64,000 bases of DNA from Streptomyces sp. SID8352. Lineage in GTDB: Bacteria > Actinomycetota > Actinomycetes > Streptomycetales > Streptomycetaceae. The position numbers and the translations under genes are program-made. The DNA is taken from contig NZ_WWGX01000104.1 in NCBI RefSeq assembly GCF_009862265.1, positions 124,183-188,182 of the forward strand, given 5' to 3'. Position 1 is the stretch's first letter. Each line of letters starts with the position of its first letter. Shown in pieces: positions 1 to 8,644 of this stretch. The notes under the pieces are model-generated. The model saw only the letters and a program-made list of their open reading frames with translations, was not told where the DNA came from and did not search any database.

Positions 1-891
1 AAGGCGGAGAACCGCGTCGTCCGGATCACCCGGGACGGCGCCACCCACCACATCAAGGACCTGAACGTCTCCGTCGCCCTCTCCGGCGACCTGGACGACG
101 TCCACCACTCCGGCTCCAACGCCCACGTCCTGCCCACCGACACCGTCAAGAACACCGTGTTCGTCTTCGCCAAGGAGCACGGCATCGCGTCCGCCGAGCA
201 GTTCGGCATCCACCTCGCCCGGCACTTCGTCACCTCGCGGGAGCCGGTGCACCGCGCCCGCGTCCGCGTCGAGGAGTACGCCTGGGAGCGCGTCACCGCC
301 TCCGGGACGGGGCCCGGCTCCCCGGACGGCGCCGGGACGGGGCACTCCTTCGTCCGCGGCGGCCAGGAGGTCCGCACCGCGCAGATCACCTACGACGGCG
401 GCACCTGGGAGGTCGTCTCCGGACTGAGGGACCTGACGGTGCTGAACTCGACCCACTCCGAGTTCCGGGGCTTCGCCAGGGACGGGTACACCACCCTCCA
501 GGAGGCCCACGACCGCGTCCTCGCCACCTCGGTCTCCGGCCGCTGGCGGTTCAGCTGGAGCCACGACACCCAGGAGGCGCCCGACTGGGAGAGTTCCTAC
601 GAGCAGGTCAGGACGCACCTCCTCCGGGCCTTCGCCGAGACCTACTCGCTCTCGCTCCAGCAGACCCTCTACCAGATGGGCGCGCGGATCATCGAGCACC
701 GGGCCGAGATCGACGAGGTCCGCTTCTCCCTGCCCAACAGCCACCACATACTGGTCGACCTGGAGCCCTTCGGGCTCGGGAACGACAACGAGGTGTACTT
801 CGCCACCGACCGGCCCTACGGGCTGATCGAGGGCACCGTGCTCCGCGCCGGGTGCGAGGCCCGCATCCCCGCCGACCTCACCACCCTCTGA
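1..891 (+). CDS. uox: urate oxidase (uricase), 5' end off-window
   Basis: The frame is open from base 1 and ends at TGA 889-891, giving 296 visible codons. Uricases are about 300 aa, so only a few N-terminal residues are missing. The enzyme oxidises urate to 5-hydroxyisourate and H2O2 in the cytoplasm without a cofactor. Family blocks are visible: LPTDTVKNTVFVFAKEHG near visible residues 45-60, LNSTHSEFRGFARDGYTT around 150, and a C-terminal NDNEVYFATDRPYGLIEG. The next gene, on the same strand, is also a purine-catabolism enzyme, and an allantoinase lies at the other window edge. The start and upstream operon partners are outside the window. Confidence 0.95.
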   Translation, partial: KAENRVVRITRDGATHHIKDLNVSVALSGDLDDVHHSGSNAHVLPTDTVKNTVFVFAKEHGIASAEQFGIHLARHFVTSREPVHRARVRVEEYAWERVTASGTGPGSPDGAGTGHSFVRGGQEVRTAQITYDGGTWEVVSGLRDLTVLNSTHSEFRGFARDGYTTLQEAHDRVLATSVSGRWRFSWSHDTQEAPDWESSYEQVRTHLLRAFAETYSLSLQQTLYQMGARIIEHRAEIDEVRFSLPNSHHILVDLEPFGLGNDNEVYFATDRPYGLIEGTVLRAGCEARIPADLTTL

Positions 892-1149
892 CCCGCGCGG
901 GGTTTCCCTCTCCGCCCGTGCCCGCCGGGTCCCTCACCTCTCCCGGACCCTACGATCTCCCTCCGCACCCGCCGGGTCGCTCCCGGCCCCGCGGCGGGTG
1001 CGGACCCTCCCGCCGAACGGCCCTCCGCCGCACCGCCCTCCGGGCAGCCGGGGCCCGGAGGTCCCGGAACCGGCCCCGGCCGGGGGCGCCGCCGTGCGCC
1101 ACGGGTGCCCGCACCGCCGACGGACCGCACCGAAGGACAAGGAGCCAGC
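892..1149. other. intergenic spacer upstream of the deaminase gene
   Basis: This GC-rich stretch of 258 bases lies between the uricase stop and the deaminase start. I see no convincing gene, terminator hairpin or sigma70-like promoter in it. An AAGGAG ribosome binding site sits at its 3' end, about 6 bases before the ATG at 1150. Confidence 0.5.
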
Positions 1150-2577
1150 ATGGCCGCATCACCGTCGGCCGAGCGCGTCGTCATCGAGAACTGCGCCGTC
1201 GCCACCGTGGACGCGCACGACACCGAGTACGCCTGCGGCCATCTGGTCGTCGCCGGGGACCGGATCGAGTCCGTCGGCCCCGGAGCGGCCCCCGAGGGGC
1301 TGACGGGCGTCGTGCGCCGCATCGACGCGACCGGGCACCTGGCCACCCCCGGCCTGGTCAACACCCACCACCACTTCTACCAGTGGATCACCCGGGGCCT
1401 GGCCACCGACCACCACCTCTTCGACTGGCTCGTCGCCCTCTACCCCGTCTGGGCCCGCATCGACGAGCCCATGGTCCACGCCGCCGCGCAGGGCTCCCTC
1501 GCCATGATGGCCCGGGGCGGCGTCACCACCGCCGTGGACCACCACTACGTCCACCCGCGCGGCGCGGGCGACCTGTCCGGCGCCGTCATCCGCGCCGCCC
1601 GCGAGACCGGCGTCCGGCTCACCCTCGCCCGCGGCTCGATGGACCGCGGCGAGTCCGACGGCGGACTGCCCCCGGACTTCGCCGTGGAGAGCCTCGACGA
1701 CGCCCTGGCCGCCACCGCCGCCACCGTCGCCGAACACCACGACGCCTCCTTCGGCGCCCTCGTCCGGATCGCCGTCGCCCCCTGCTCCCCGTTCTCCGTG
1801 TCCACCGAACTGATGCACCGGTCGGCCGAGTTGGCCCGCGAACTCGGCGTACGGCTGCACACCCACGGCTCGGAGACCGCCGAGGAGGAGGCGTACTGCC
1901 ACGCGCGCTTCGGCATGGGTCCCACCGACTACTTCGAGTCCACCGGCTGGCTCGGTGAGGACGTGTGGATGGCCCACTGCGTCCACATGAACGACGCCGA
2001 CATCGCCGCCTTCGCCCGGACCGGCACCGGCGTCGCCCACTGCCCGTCGTCCAACGCCCGCCTGGCCGCGGGGATCGCCCGCGTCCCCGACCTGCTCGCC
2101 GCGGGGGTCCCCGTCGGCCTCGGTGTCGACGGCACCGCCTCCAACGAGTCCGGCGAACTCCACACCGAACTGCGCAACGCCCTGCTCATCAACCGGCTCG
2201 GCGTCCACCGGCAGGCCGCCCTGACCGCCCGGAACGCGCTGCGCCTGGGCACCCACGGCGGGGCACGGGTCCTCGGCCGGGCCGCCGAGACCGGCTCCCT
2301 GGAGAGCGGCAAGCTCGCCGACCTGGTGCTCTGGCGGATGGACACCCTCGCCCACGCCTCCATCGCGGACCCGGTCGCGGCCCTCGTCCTCGGCGCCGCC
2401 GCCCCGGTCACCGCCTCGTTCGTCGGGGGACGGCAGATCGTCGGGAACGGACGGCTGCTCACCCTGGACGAGGACGCCGTCGCCCGCACCACCCGGGACG
2501 AGGCCCGACGGCTCGCCCGTCTCGCCGCCGGGGGGCTGAGGCGGACGCCGGGGGCGCCGGACCCGCGGACGGGGTGA
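1150..2577 (+). CDS. 8-oxoguanine deaminase-like amidohydrolase
   Basis: A 475-aa metal-dependent amidohydrolase of the ATZ/TRZ and guanine deaminase superfamily. The metal-binding TPGLVNTHHHFYQW motif is at about residues 65-78, LHTHGSE around 240, WMAHCVHM around 275, and GLGVDGTASNE carries the late Asp. This set, with the HHHFYQW variant, matches the 8-oxoguanine deaminase branch, which converts 8-oxoguanine to urate and so feeds the uricase encoded just upstream. ATG 1150 is chosen because AAGGAG precedes it at normal spacing; an in-frame GTG at 1105 has no such site. A guanine or other purine-analogue deaminase remains possible. Confidence 0.85.
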   Translation: MAASPSAERVVIENCAVATVDAHDTEYACGHLVVAGDRIESVGPGAAPEGLTGVVRRIDATGHLATPGLVNTHHHFYQWITRGLATDHHLFDWLVALYPVWARIDEPMVHAAAQGSLAMMARGGVTTAVDHHYVHPRGAGDLSGAVIRAARETGVRLTLARGSMDRGESDGGLPPDFAVESLDDALAATAATVAEHHDASFGALVRIAVAPCSPFSVSTELMHRSAELARELGVRLHTHGSETAEEEAYCHARFGMGPTDYFESTGWLGEDVWMAHCVHMNDADIAAFARTGTGVAHCPSSNARLAAGIARVPDLLAAGVPVGLGVDGTASNESGELHTELRNALLINRLGVHRQAALTARNALRLGTHGGARVLGRAAETGSLESGKLADLVLWRMDTLAHASIADPVAALVLGAAAPVTASFVGGRQIVGNGRLLTLDEDAVARTTRDEARRLARLAAGGLRRTPGAPDPRTG

Positions 2578-2979
2578 CGCCCGGGGGCGCCGGGGCGCCG
2601 GGCGGGCGGGGCGAGGTGGCGCGCGTGGGGCGGGGGCGCCGGGACCGGCTCCCGGGCGGATGCCGGTCCCGGCACCCCGATGCCCGGCAGATACGGCCAC
2701 GGGCGGACGCGCGAGCGGGACGGTCTGTGGACGGAGGGGCGGGGTGCCCAGCTCGCGTGCGGCGGCAGGACGCCGTGAGGGACGGGTGGGCGGGTTGACG
2801 GAAGCGGGCGGAGGCTCCGCCACCGGTGCGCTCGCGCCCACCGGCCCGCCCCACGGTGTGGACGTCCCACGGTGTGGAAGTACCCCACGGGGCGGAGGCG
2901 CCGACTGAGCAGATGTGCCCCACGGGGCGGAGGTGTCCCACAGGGAGGAGTCGCTCCGCCCGGCGGAGGGCTCCCGTGG
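2578..2979. other. convergent intergenic region, no gene seen
   Basis: About 400 GC-rich bases separate the deaminase from the convergent thioesterase gene. The only structure I see is the short degenerate repeat cluster listed separately near 2850-2950. Open frames here have poor codon character and no ribosome binding sites. Confidence 0.5.
2850..2950. repeat. degenerate CCCACGG-type short repeats
   Basis: Four clear copies and one decayed copy of a CCCACGGnGyGGAnGT-like unit (for example CCCACGGTGTGGACGT and CCCACGGGGCGGAGGT) occur here with spacing from about 15 to 37 bases. They lie between two convergent genes. The halves of each unit are weakly self-complementary, so small hairpins are possible. 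Function unknown. Confidence 0.6.
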
Positions 2980-3402
2980 CTACTGCCCGAACGCAGCCGG
3001 GTCCGACGCCAGTTCGGCCAGCCGCTTCCCGGGTTCGGTCAGCAGCTTGCGGGCCCCGAGGTCCATGAGACCGCCCACGGCCTCGATCTCGGCCGCGACC
3101 GTGCCGTCGGCCTTGCGGATGACCTGCCCGATCCGGAAAGTCTTGCCCTCGCCCCATTCGAAGACGCAGGTCACCTCGACCTCGTCACCGGCGACCAGTT
3201 CGCTCCGGAAACGGATGGTCGTCTCCAGGGCGACGGGCCCCACACCCCGGGCGACCAGATCGGCCTGCCGGATCCCGGCCGACTGCAGGAGCGCCCAGCG
3301 GGCATGCTCGGCGTAGTTCAGATAGACGGCCTGGTTCAGGTGCCCCTGGGTGTCCGTCTCGTACCCGCGGACGGTCACCGGAACGGAAAACGGCTCGCTC
3401 AC
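2980..3402 (-). CDS. acyl-CoA thioesterase, 4-hydroxybenzoyl-CoA thioesterase-type hot-dog fold
   Basis: A 140-aa single hot-dog-fold protein. The N-terminal VRGYETDTQGHLNQAVYLNY contains the usual Asp and the HxNxxxYxxY arrangement of YbgC/4HBT thioesterases, and ALETTIRFRSELVAGDEV is the expected second strand region. It should hydrolyse small acyl-CoA thioesters in the cytoplasm; the substrate cannot be read. I chose GTG at 3402 because GAGAGG lies about 11 bases upstream and the fold begins directly after it; the frame stays open further upstream but with low-complexity sequence. It lies 56 bases downstream of the hypothetical gene at 3459-4145 on the same strand, so the two may be cotranscribed. 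Confidence 0.85.
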   Translation of the reverse strand: MSEPFSVPVTVRGYETDTQGHLNQAVYLNYAEHARWALLQSAGIRQADLVARGVGPVALETTIRFRSELVAGDEVEVTCVFEWGEGKTFRIGQVIRKADGTVAAEIEAVGGLMDLGARKLLTEPGKRLAELASDPAAFGQ

Positions 3403-3458
3403 CGGTTGCTGCCTCTCTCGTCGACGCGCTGGTCTCCCGATCCTGTCACGGTGGTCCG

Positions 3459-4145
3459 TCACACCTTGCGCGGGGAGGCCAGCAGCCAACACACCCGCGT
3501 ACGCGGCTCGGTGTGCTCCCCGACGTGCCAGCCGGCCGCCTCCAGCGTCACCGCGCAGGCCCGCCGGGCGTCGGGGTCGGCCTCGTACACGGCGACGGCC
3601 TCGGGCTGCGGCGTCGCCCGCACCCGGTAGCCGTCACCGTCCGCGCCGGCCGCGGGCCGGTGCCCGGCCGCCTCCAGGGCGAGTGCGGCGGCCCGCACCA
3701 GATGGGCACGCTCCCAGTCGCAGGGCAGCTCCGGGGAACCGTCGGCGCGGGTCATCCGGCGCAGCTCCAGCAGGCCCTGCCAGGCGCCGCGCACCTCGCG
3801 CAGCCGGGCGGCCGCACCGGCGTCCGGCGGCCGCTCCTCACCGCCGACCCGGGCGGCGAACACGCCGTCGGAGCCGGAGCCGGAGCCGGAGGTCCGGGCG
3901 GAGGCGGTGCCCGGGGCACCGGCGGGAGGCGCGGACCCGGCCGGGGCGTCCGCCCCGTCGTCCGCCTCGCGCAGGCGGTGCCCCGCCGGGGTCAGGAAGC
4001 AGTCGTGCGGCGGACGGGGATGACGGAAGGCGAGCCCTCGCTCCACCAGCGCCGCGAGCTGCGCCTTCGTGCCCCGCAGCCGCCCGGTGCCGGGCTCGGC
4101 GGCGTCGATCACCCGCCTCTGGGCGGCGGTCGGCGGTCGTGTCAC
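3459..4145 (-). CDS. hypothetical protein, winged-helix-like N-terminus
   Basis: I do not recognise a named family in this 228-aa protein. The first 60 residues (TAAQRRVIDAAEPGTGRLRG followed by a FLTPAGHRLRE segment) read like a winged-helix module. A Gly/Ser/Ala-rich linker at about residues 65-105 follows, and then a basic/aromatic C-terminal half with ELPCDWERAHLVRAAALALE. Codon use matches the neighbours, and the genes on both sides share its strand with short gaps. A DNA-binding role is only a guess from the N-terminus. Confidence 0.7.
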   Translation of the reverse strand: MTRPPTAAQRRVIDAAEPGTGRLRGTKAQLAALVERGLAFRHPRPPHDCFLTPAGHRLREADDGADAPAGSAPPAGAPGTASARTSGSGSGSDGVFAARVGGEERPPDAGAAARLREVRGAWQGLLELRRMTRADGSPELPCDWERAHLVRAAALALEAAGHRPAAGADGDGYRVRATPQPEAVAVYEADPDARRACAVTLEAAGWHVGEHTEPRTRVCWLLASPRKV

Positions 4146-4172
4146 GGACTCCCCCTTCCCTCGCCCGCGAGC

Positions 4173-4772
4173 CTACGACGGGGGTCGGACATTCCAGGCG
4201 GCGATCACCGGCCGCCCGTGCTCCGTACCCAGCCGGCACAGAGCCCCGGTGCCCAATTGGAACATCGCGCCGTGCGACGGGGGCAGCCCAAGGTGGCGTG
4301 CGGTCAGCACGCGCAGGAAGTGCCCGTGGGAGACCAGCACCACGCACCCCTCGGTATCGGCGAAGGCGGCGTCCACGGTGGCCAGCACCCGGTCGGCCCG
4401 CTCACCGACCTGCTCGGGGCTCTCCCCGGGATGCTCGGGCGGCCCGGCGGGGACACCGTCCGTGAACAGGAACCAGTCCGGCCAGGAGCGCTGGATGGCG
4501 AACGTGGTCACGCCCTCGTGGCCGCCGTAGTCCCACTCGTGCAGGTCCGGCTCGATCCGCGCGTCGCGCAGTCCGATCAGCTCCGCCGTCTCCCGGGTCC
4601 GCTGGGAGGGGCTGACGAGGGCGGCCCCGATCCGGTGCGACCGGATGAACGGCACGAGGGCACGGGCCTGTTCCCGCCCGGTCCCGGTCAGTGGCACATC
4701 CGTCAGCCCGGTGTGCCGCCCGGACCGCGACCACTCGGTCTCCCCGTGCCGCACCAGAAAGAGATCACCCAT
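4173..4772 (-). CDS. histidine phosphatase family protein (phosphoglycerate mutase-like)
   Basis: A 199-aa cytoplasmic acid phosphatase of the branch 1 histidine phosphatase superfamily. The catalytic LVRHGETEWS motif is at residues 6-15, SPSQRTRETAEL at about 54-65 supplies the phosphate-pocket Arg, EWDYGGHEG is the acid/base region near 80, and VVLVSHGHFLRVL near 144-156 gives the second His. ATG 4772 puts the motif at the usual distance from the N-terminus; an open frame extends further upstream but is low complexity. Substrate cannot be told; Streptomyces relatives act on sugar phosphates or broad-range phosphoesters. Confidence 0.9.
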   Translation of the reverse strand: MGDLFLVRHGETEWSRSGRHTGLTDVPLTGTGREQARALVPFIRSHRIGAALVSPSQRTRETAELIGLRDARIEPDLHEWDYGGHEGVTTFAIQRSWPDWFLFTDGVPAGPPEHPGESPEQVGERADRVLATVDAAFADTEGCVVLVSHGHFLRVLTARHLGLPPSHGAMFQLGTGALCRLGTEHGRPVIAAWNVRPPS

Positions 4773-5025
4773 GCTCCCCAGGCTACGGCCGCGCACCAGG
4801 AAGCGGGGGCAGGCCGACGACGGGCCGCGCCGGACCCTGCCGGTCCCGTACCGGACGCGCCGGGGCACGGACGCGTCCCCTCGCACGCCGGCGTTCCCCG
4901 GGCCCGCCCACCGCTCCGCCGGGCCGGGGGAGAGGAGCCGGCGGCCGCAGGGACCCCCGGGGTCCCCGGGCCCCGGACCTCGACCGCGGTCGTGTGCGAG
5001 CGGCGGCCGGTCCGGTGGGGCTTCG

Positions 5026-5595
5026 TCACCCGTGGGGTGGTGGCGCCGGGCGGGCGTGGGCCTCGTTCTTCCCGGTGTCGAGTGCCTCCGCGATCCGTCG
5101 TGCGGTCCGGGCGGGGGTGAGTTGCGTGGTGTCCACGACCTCGGCCTCGGCGTGCAGCCATGTGCGGGCCGCCTCCGCGTAGGGTTCGAGGTGCCGGAGC
5201 CGGAACGGGGAGTTCGGGCCGAGGACGGTGTCGCCCGCGATGCGCCGACGGAGGGTCTCCTGGTCGGCGTGGAGGACGAAGTGCCGGACGGGGATGCCGT
5301 ACTGGGCGATGCCCGCGCCGATCTCACGCCAGTACCGTTCGACCAGGACCGTCATGGGCACCACCAGGGTGCCGCCGGTGTAGTCGAGGACGCGGCGGGC
5401 GGTCTCGACCACGAGCGGCCGCCAGGGCGGCCAGTGCTGGAAGTTGTCCGTGGCGGGCAGCCCCGGTGTGATGTCCATGAGTGTCTCGCCGACCTTCTCG
5501 GCGTCGAACACCCGGGAATCCGGGATCAGTTGCTGCACGAGCAGACTTGTCGTCGTCTTGCCCGCGCCGTGGGTGCCGTTGAGCCATACGATCAC
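5026..5595 (-). CDS. P-loop ATPase/kinase, TmrB-like
   Basis: A 189-aa soluble protein opening with IVWLNGTHGAGKTTTSLLV, a Walker A motif GTHGAGKTT at residues 7-15. A DAEKVGETL segment near 31 and an adenylate/shikimate-kinase-like RRRIAGDTVLGP lid near 113 follow. TmrB-type proteins bind ATP and have been tied to tunicamycin resistance, but many actinomycete members are uncharacterised nucleotide or antibiotic kinases. ATG 5595 is well placed directly before the P-loop. It is probably monocistronic: about 250 bases without a gene separate it from the next gene on its strand. Confidence 0.8.
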   Translation of the reverse strand: MIVWLNGTHGAGKTTTSLLVQQLIPDSRVFDAEKVGETLMDITPGLPATDNFQHWPPWRPLVVETARRVLDYTGGTLVVPMTVLVERYWREIGAGIAQYGIPVRHFVLHADQETLRRRIAGDTVLGPNSPFRLRHLEPYAEAARTWLHAEAEVVDTTQLTPARTARRIAEALDTGKNEAHARPAPPPHG

Positions 5596-5802
5596 GGGAC
5601 CCCAGGCTACGCCGTCCCGCGGGGGAGGGAGTCGCCCGGCGCGGGGGCGGCATGCGGCAGGGCCGTGCGACGGGGCCGGTGCGTGCGTGAGGCGGCCCGC
5701 CGCGCGTCGTCGCCCCCGGACGGGCGGTCCGACGGGACGGACCGGGCCCGGTCCGCCACGGGGCGCCGACGGCGGCCGGATGGGGTGGACGAAACCGCCG
5801 GG

Positions 5803-6450
5803 TCAGGGGCAGGACTCGCCGAACTTGACCGCCGTGAGCGCCACCGGCTGTCCGTTCGCCGCGACCCCGGCGGCCGGGCTCTGCGTGCAGACCCGCCAGT
5901 TGGACTCCACCAGCACCATCCTGCCCCGTTCCGACGCGTCGTCGACCGTGAGGGACGCGCTCGAGCCGAGTGCGTGCCGGGCCGCCTTGACCGACTTCCC
6001 CCTGAAGTCCGGCATCCTCCCGTCGTCGGTGGACGGTGCCCTCTCCTCCTTGGCCGGGCACTCCTCGCGGAGCTTCACCGCGCCGAAGTCGAGGCGGGTG
6101 TCGGACGGTGCGCGGGTGCCGGCCGCCGGGGTCTGGCTGCACACCTTCCAATTGCGGTCGAAGGCCTGCATGCGCCCCCGGCCGAGGGCGTCGTGCGATC
6201 CGAGCGCGAGGAAGCCCGTCTCCTGGGCCTTGTCCTGGGCCGACTGCAGCCCCATGCCCACGACGTCCGGCACCGTGAGGTCTTCCCCGGCGTGTCCGTC
6301 TTCCTTCGGCGGCGCGCTCCCGGCCGGGTCGGCCGGTGCCGACGTGCCGCCGGAGCCGCCCGGCGCCGAGCTGTCCGCGGGCTCGCACGCCGTCGTTCCG
6401 GCGAGAACGGCGGTGCAGAGCAGGGCGGTTGTGACGATGTGGGTGCGCAA
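5803..6450 (-). CDS. lipoprotein with two PASTA domains
   Basis: A 215-aa exported lipoprotein. A short signal peptide is followed by lipobox LAGTTAC, so the mature protein would start at Cys22. A Gly/Ser/Pro-rich linker leads to two PASTA repeats: VPDVVGMGLQSAQDKAQETG at about residues 60-125 and MPDFRGKSVKAARHALG at about 145-215. Both end in similar CxQ(T/S)PAAG and FGxxxxEC segments, and paired cysteines suggest one disulphide per domain. PASTA domains bind peptidoglycan fragments or beta-lactams. There is no kinase domain here, so this is a free-standing cell-surface binding protein of unknown role. Confidence 0.85.
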   Translation of the reverse strand: MRTHIVTTALLCTAVLAGTTACEPADSSAPGGSGGTSAPADPAGSAPPKEDGHAGEDLTVPDVVGMGLQSAQDKAQETGFLALGSHDALGRGRMQAFDRNWKVCSQTPAAGTRAPSDTRLDFGAVKLREECPAKEERAPSTDDGRMPDFRGKSVKAARHALGSSASLTVDDASERGRMVLVESNWRVCTQSPAAGVAANGQPVALTAVKFGESCP

Positions 6451-6716
6451 GATCCTGGTTCTCCCCGAGTGCGGCGGCCGAGACGACTCACGGTAGGGCA
6501 GAAGCGCGGGAGCGGGGAGTGAGGCGTCTCGTTCCGTCCCTCGCGGTGCCCCGCGCGGCCGGGGCGGCTTGCAGTACGAGACGTGCGCCGTCTGCGACCC
6601 GCACGGCAGGGATGTCCTGATCAGGGCAGCCGCGAGGACGGCGAGAAGATCGTTCCGACCATGGGCGCCACGACCAAGACCTTCGCGCCTGGCGGTACGA
6701 CGGTCAGACGGCCCAG

Positions 6717-7400
6717 ATGACCGGTGCCGAGGCCGTGTTCGCGAAAATCGACACGGACGGAAGCGGCGAGATCCGGCTGCGCGAACTGGGGGACTACGGC
6801 CTGGCCGATGACGGCACCCTCGACGGGACGAGGCTCGCCGGCTTCGTCCGAGCAGCTGACACCGACGGCGACCGGCGGATCGGTCTCGCCGAGCTCAAGT
6901 CACACTTCGCCCGACTCACCACCCCGCCCCCTGGGGTCGCCGGACGGTGTGTCCACTTCGCAGAGGACAACTCGGTCCCGTCGGCACGAGTGTGTCGACC
7001 CGGCTGGGAACGGGTACGGCGGCAGTGTGACCATCAGGGGTTGTGGACTCCTGAAACTCATGCGACGGCTGCGGGCCATAGCGTAGGCCCTGCTCACTGG
7101 CGGGCGATGTCCGACCAGTTCATGGCCCGGATCGCGGGTCGGTTCGGGCGAGTGGAACCCCGGGCGGCCGCCCGCGCCCACCACCTGCTCGGAGCTGTCA
7201 AGTACCGAACGGAAGAACTGCCGGCAGTCGGCCGAACGGGCCGGTTCTTCCCGACCCGGGCCGGTGCAGCACCTGCTGCGCTCCACCCGCCGGGACGCTG
7301 GTGCGGTCCGCGACGACCTGCGCGCCAACGCCGTCGGTGGCCGGCCACCGCGGGAGCCGGGCACCGACGGTGTCGGCGGCGTGGTGGAAGCGCCGGGTGA
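6717..7400 (+). CDS. EF-hand protein, C-terminal part replaced by transposase debris
   Basis: The first 70 or so codons encode two EF-hand calcium-binding loops, DTDGSGEIRLRE at residues 12-23 and DTDGDRRIGLAE at about 48-59, as in the small cytoplasmic calcium-binding proteins common in Streptomyces. The frame then continues without a stop into sequence resembling an IS701-family transposase from about base 7095. The natural end of the EF-hand gene has therefore probably been lost, and the 227-aa product is likely an accident of decay. No good ribosome binding site precedes ATG 6717. Whether the EF-hand part is expressed is unknown. Confidence 0.45.
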   Translation: MTGAEAVFAKIDTDGSGEIRLRELGDYGLADDGTLDGTRLAGFVRAADTDGDRRIGLAELKSHFARLTTPPPGVAGRCVHFAEDNSVPSARVCRPGWERVRRQCDHQGLWTPETHATAAGHSVGPAHWRAMSDQFMARIAGRFGRVEPRAAARAHHLLGAVKYRTEELPAVGRTGRFFPTRAGAAPAALHPPGRWCGPRRPARQRRRWPATAGAGHRRCRRRGGSAG

Positions 7401-7445
7401 GGCCGGCGGTGTGCGCCTCGTGGACCGGGAACTCCTGCCGTCTGC
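7095..7445 (+). pseudogene. IS701-family transposase remnant, frameshifted
   Basis: Three pieces in two frames line up with the N-terminal third of IS701-type transposases: HWRAMSDQFMARIAGRFGRV from 7095, then after a frameshift MQHLLRSTRRDAGAVRDDLR from 7264, then LVDRELLPS near 7417-7443. In intact relatives these correspond to the N-terminal helix, the MQHLL..WD...VRDDLR block and the IDRELYLP strand. The DDE active site, most of the gene and any terminal repeats are absent. The match is from memory of the family, not a computed alignment. Confidence 0.6.
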
Positions 7446-7700
7446 GGAGCAGGGCCTTCAGTGCGACGGCGGGGCCGGTGAAGTGGGCGTGCGTGCCCCC
7501 GCCCGAGTACGAGGTTGCCGGATTCCGGAAGGCAGCCGCTCCGGCCCTCTGCCGTGCCCTGCACCTGAGGTGCCGCGCCCGGACTGCCATGATGCTGACC
7601 GGGGGCGGCCTTGGCGTTGGGAGCCGCATGACGTGAGAAGAGCGTGGCGCGAATGCCCGGGATCCGGACCGATGCGTTGGACACGGCCGGGGGAGTGTTC

Positions 7701-8018
7701 ATGACGGTCTTGGCACTGGGCTGCATGTGGTTGGGCGGGCGGGCCGTGCTCCGTCCGCACCGGCCGCCGCAGCCGATCGGGGGCCCCGTATGGGTGGCCC
7801 GCACCTGGGGCCTCGCCTATGTGGCGCTGGGCATCGGTATGGCCGGCAGGATGACGACCATGCTGGCCGGCAAGGAGCCGGCCTGGCCGATGGCCATGCT
7901 CCAATGGGCTGCCGGACCGCTCCTGATCTTCTCGGTGACCGCGGCGGGCGTGTTCCGGTGGCGAGCGCGCCGTCGGGCCGGTGGTGCCGTCGGAGGACGG
8001 CACGGACGGCACAAGTGA
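7701..8018 (+). CDS. small integral membrane protein, unknown function
   Basis: A 105-aa protein with three hydrophobic segments (about residues 2-20, 37-55 and 65-88) and a basic C-terminal tail rich in Arg/Gly. ATG 7701 is preferred because GGGGGAG lies 6-7 bases upstream; starts at 7644 (GTG) and 7653 (ATG) are possible but less well supported. Its stop overlaps the GTG start of the next gene in a GTGA, so the two are translationally coupled. I do not recognise the family. Codon use looks normal, so the pair seems to have survived within an otherwise decayed stretch. Confidence 0.6.
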   Translation: MTVLALGCMWLGGRAVLRPHRPPQPIGGPVWVARTWGLAYVALGIGMAGRMTTMLAGKEPAWPMAMLQWAAGPLLIFSVTAAGVFRWRARRRAGGAVGGRHGRHK

Positions 8019-8380
8019 AGCGGCCCGTGTCCTGGAGCGAGGCGGCACTCGTGAGCGCCGCCTGCTGGACGGTCAGCGGGCTGGGATACGGAGTACTCGC
8101 CGCCCTCGACGAGCCGCAGCTGTCCCCTGCACCCCTGATCGGCATGGGCCTGGCCCAATGGTTCTTCGCGTACCACCGCTGTTGGCGTGCCGCTGTCGCG
8201 GCCTGCCTCGCGGGGTTCCTCGTGCTGTTCGGGCTCGTGGACATCCTGCGGCCGGGCCTGGGCCGGTACGTGGCGGATGCCCTGGCCACGGGGGCCGCGT
8301 CGACGGTTGCCCTGACCGTCTTCACCCTGGTCGATCGTGCGAGGGGACGCCGCCACGGCGCAGCAGGCCGCCCCCGGTGA
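8015..8380 (+). CDS. small integral membrane protein, coupled to upstream gene
   Basis: A 121-aa protein with about four hydrophobic helices (around residues 10-30, 38-55, 58-78 and 88-108) and a short basic tail. The GTG start overlaps the TGA stop of the preceding membrane-protein gene by four bases. The pair looks like two halves of one small membrane complex, but I can assign no family or substrate. Downstream sequence is transposase debris on the opposite strand. Confidence 0.6.
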   Translation: MKRPVSWSEAALVSAACWTVSGLGYGVLAALDEPQLSPAPLIGMGLAQWFFAYHRCWRAAVAACLAGFLVLFGLVDILRPGLGRYVADALATGAASTVALTVFTLVDRARGRRHGAAGRPR

Positions 8381-8424
8381 CTCGGCTCCATCCACCAGCT
8401 TGACTTCCTGCCCCCTGAGATGTC

Positions 8425-8540
8425 GTTGAGAGCCCGGACGTGCGAGCCGTCCACGGCGCAGTCGTCCAGGTCCAGGAGATCCGCGCGGCGCAGCGTGCAC
8501 GACAACCTGTCGCAGGCCGAGCTCGCCCAGACCGAAGAGC
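8425..8540 (-). pseudogene. IS5-family transposase remnant
   Basis: The minus strand encodes a block reading LLDLDDCAVDGSHVRALN, which matches the catalytic-Asp region (DDCAVDGSHVRA) of IS5-type DDE transposases found widely in Streptomyces. Nothing upstream or downstream continues the transposase in frame, and no terminal inverted repeats were seen. The fragment abuts the truncated end of the ATP-grasp pseudogene, so the insertion may have caused that truncation. Confidence 0.6.
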
Positions 8541-8644
8541 GGATCGCCGAGATCCAGCAGCGCCGGGCCGCCGCGGCTGCCGCGAACTGGGCGAGGGGGC
8601 CGGTGCGCCCGAGCACGCACCGGCCCTGTCACCCACTCGCCGAG

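Noticed and set aside
1159..2841. Long minus-strand frame opposite the deaminase gene
   Set aside because: Antisense shadow of a well-recognised amidohydrolase; product has no domain and repetitive Gly/Val composition.
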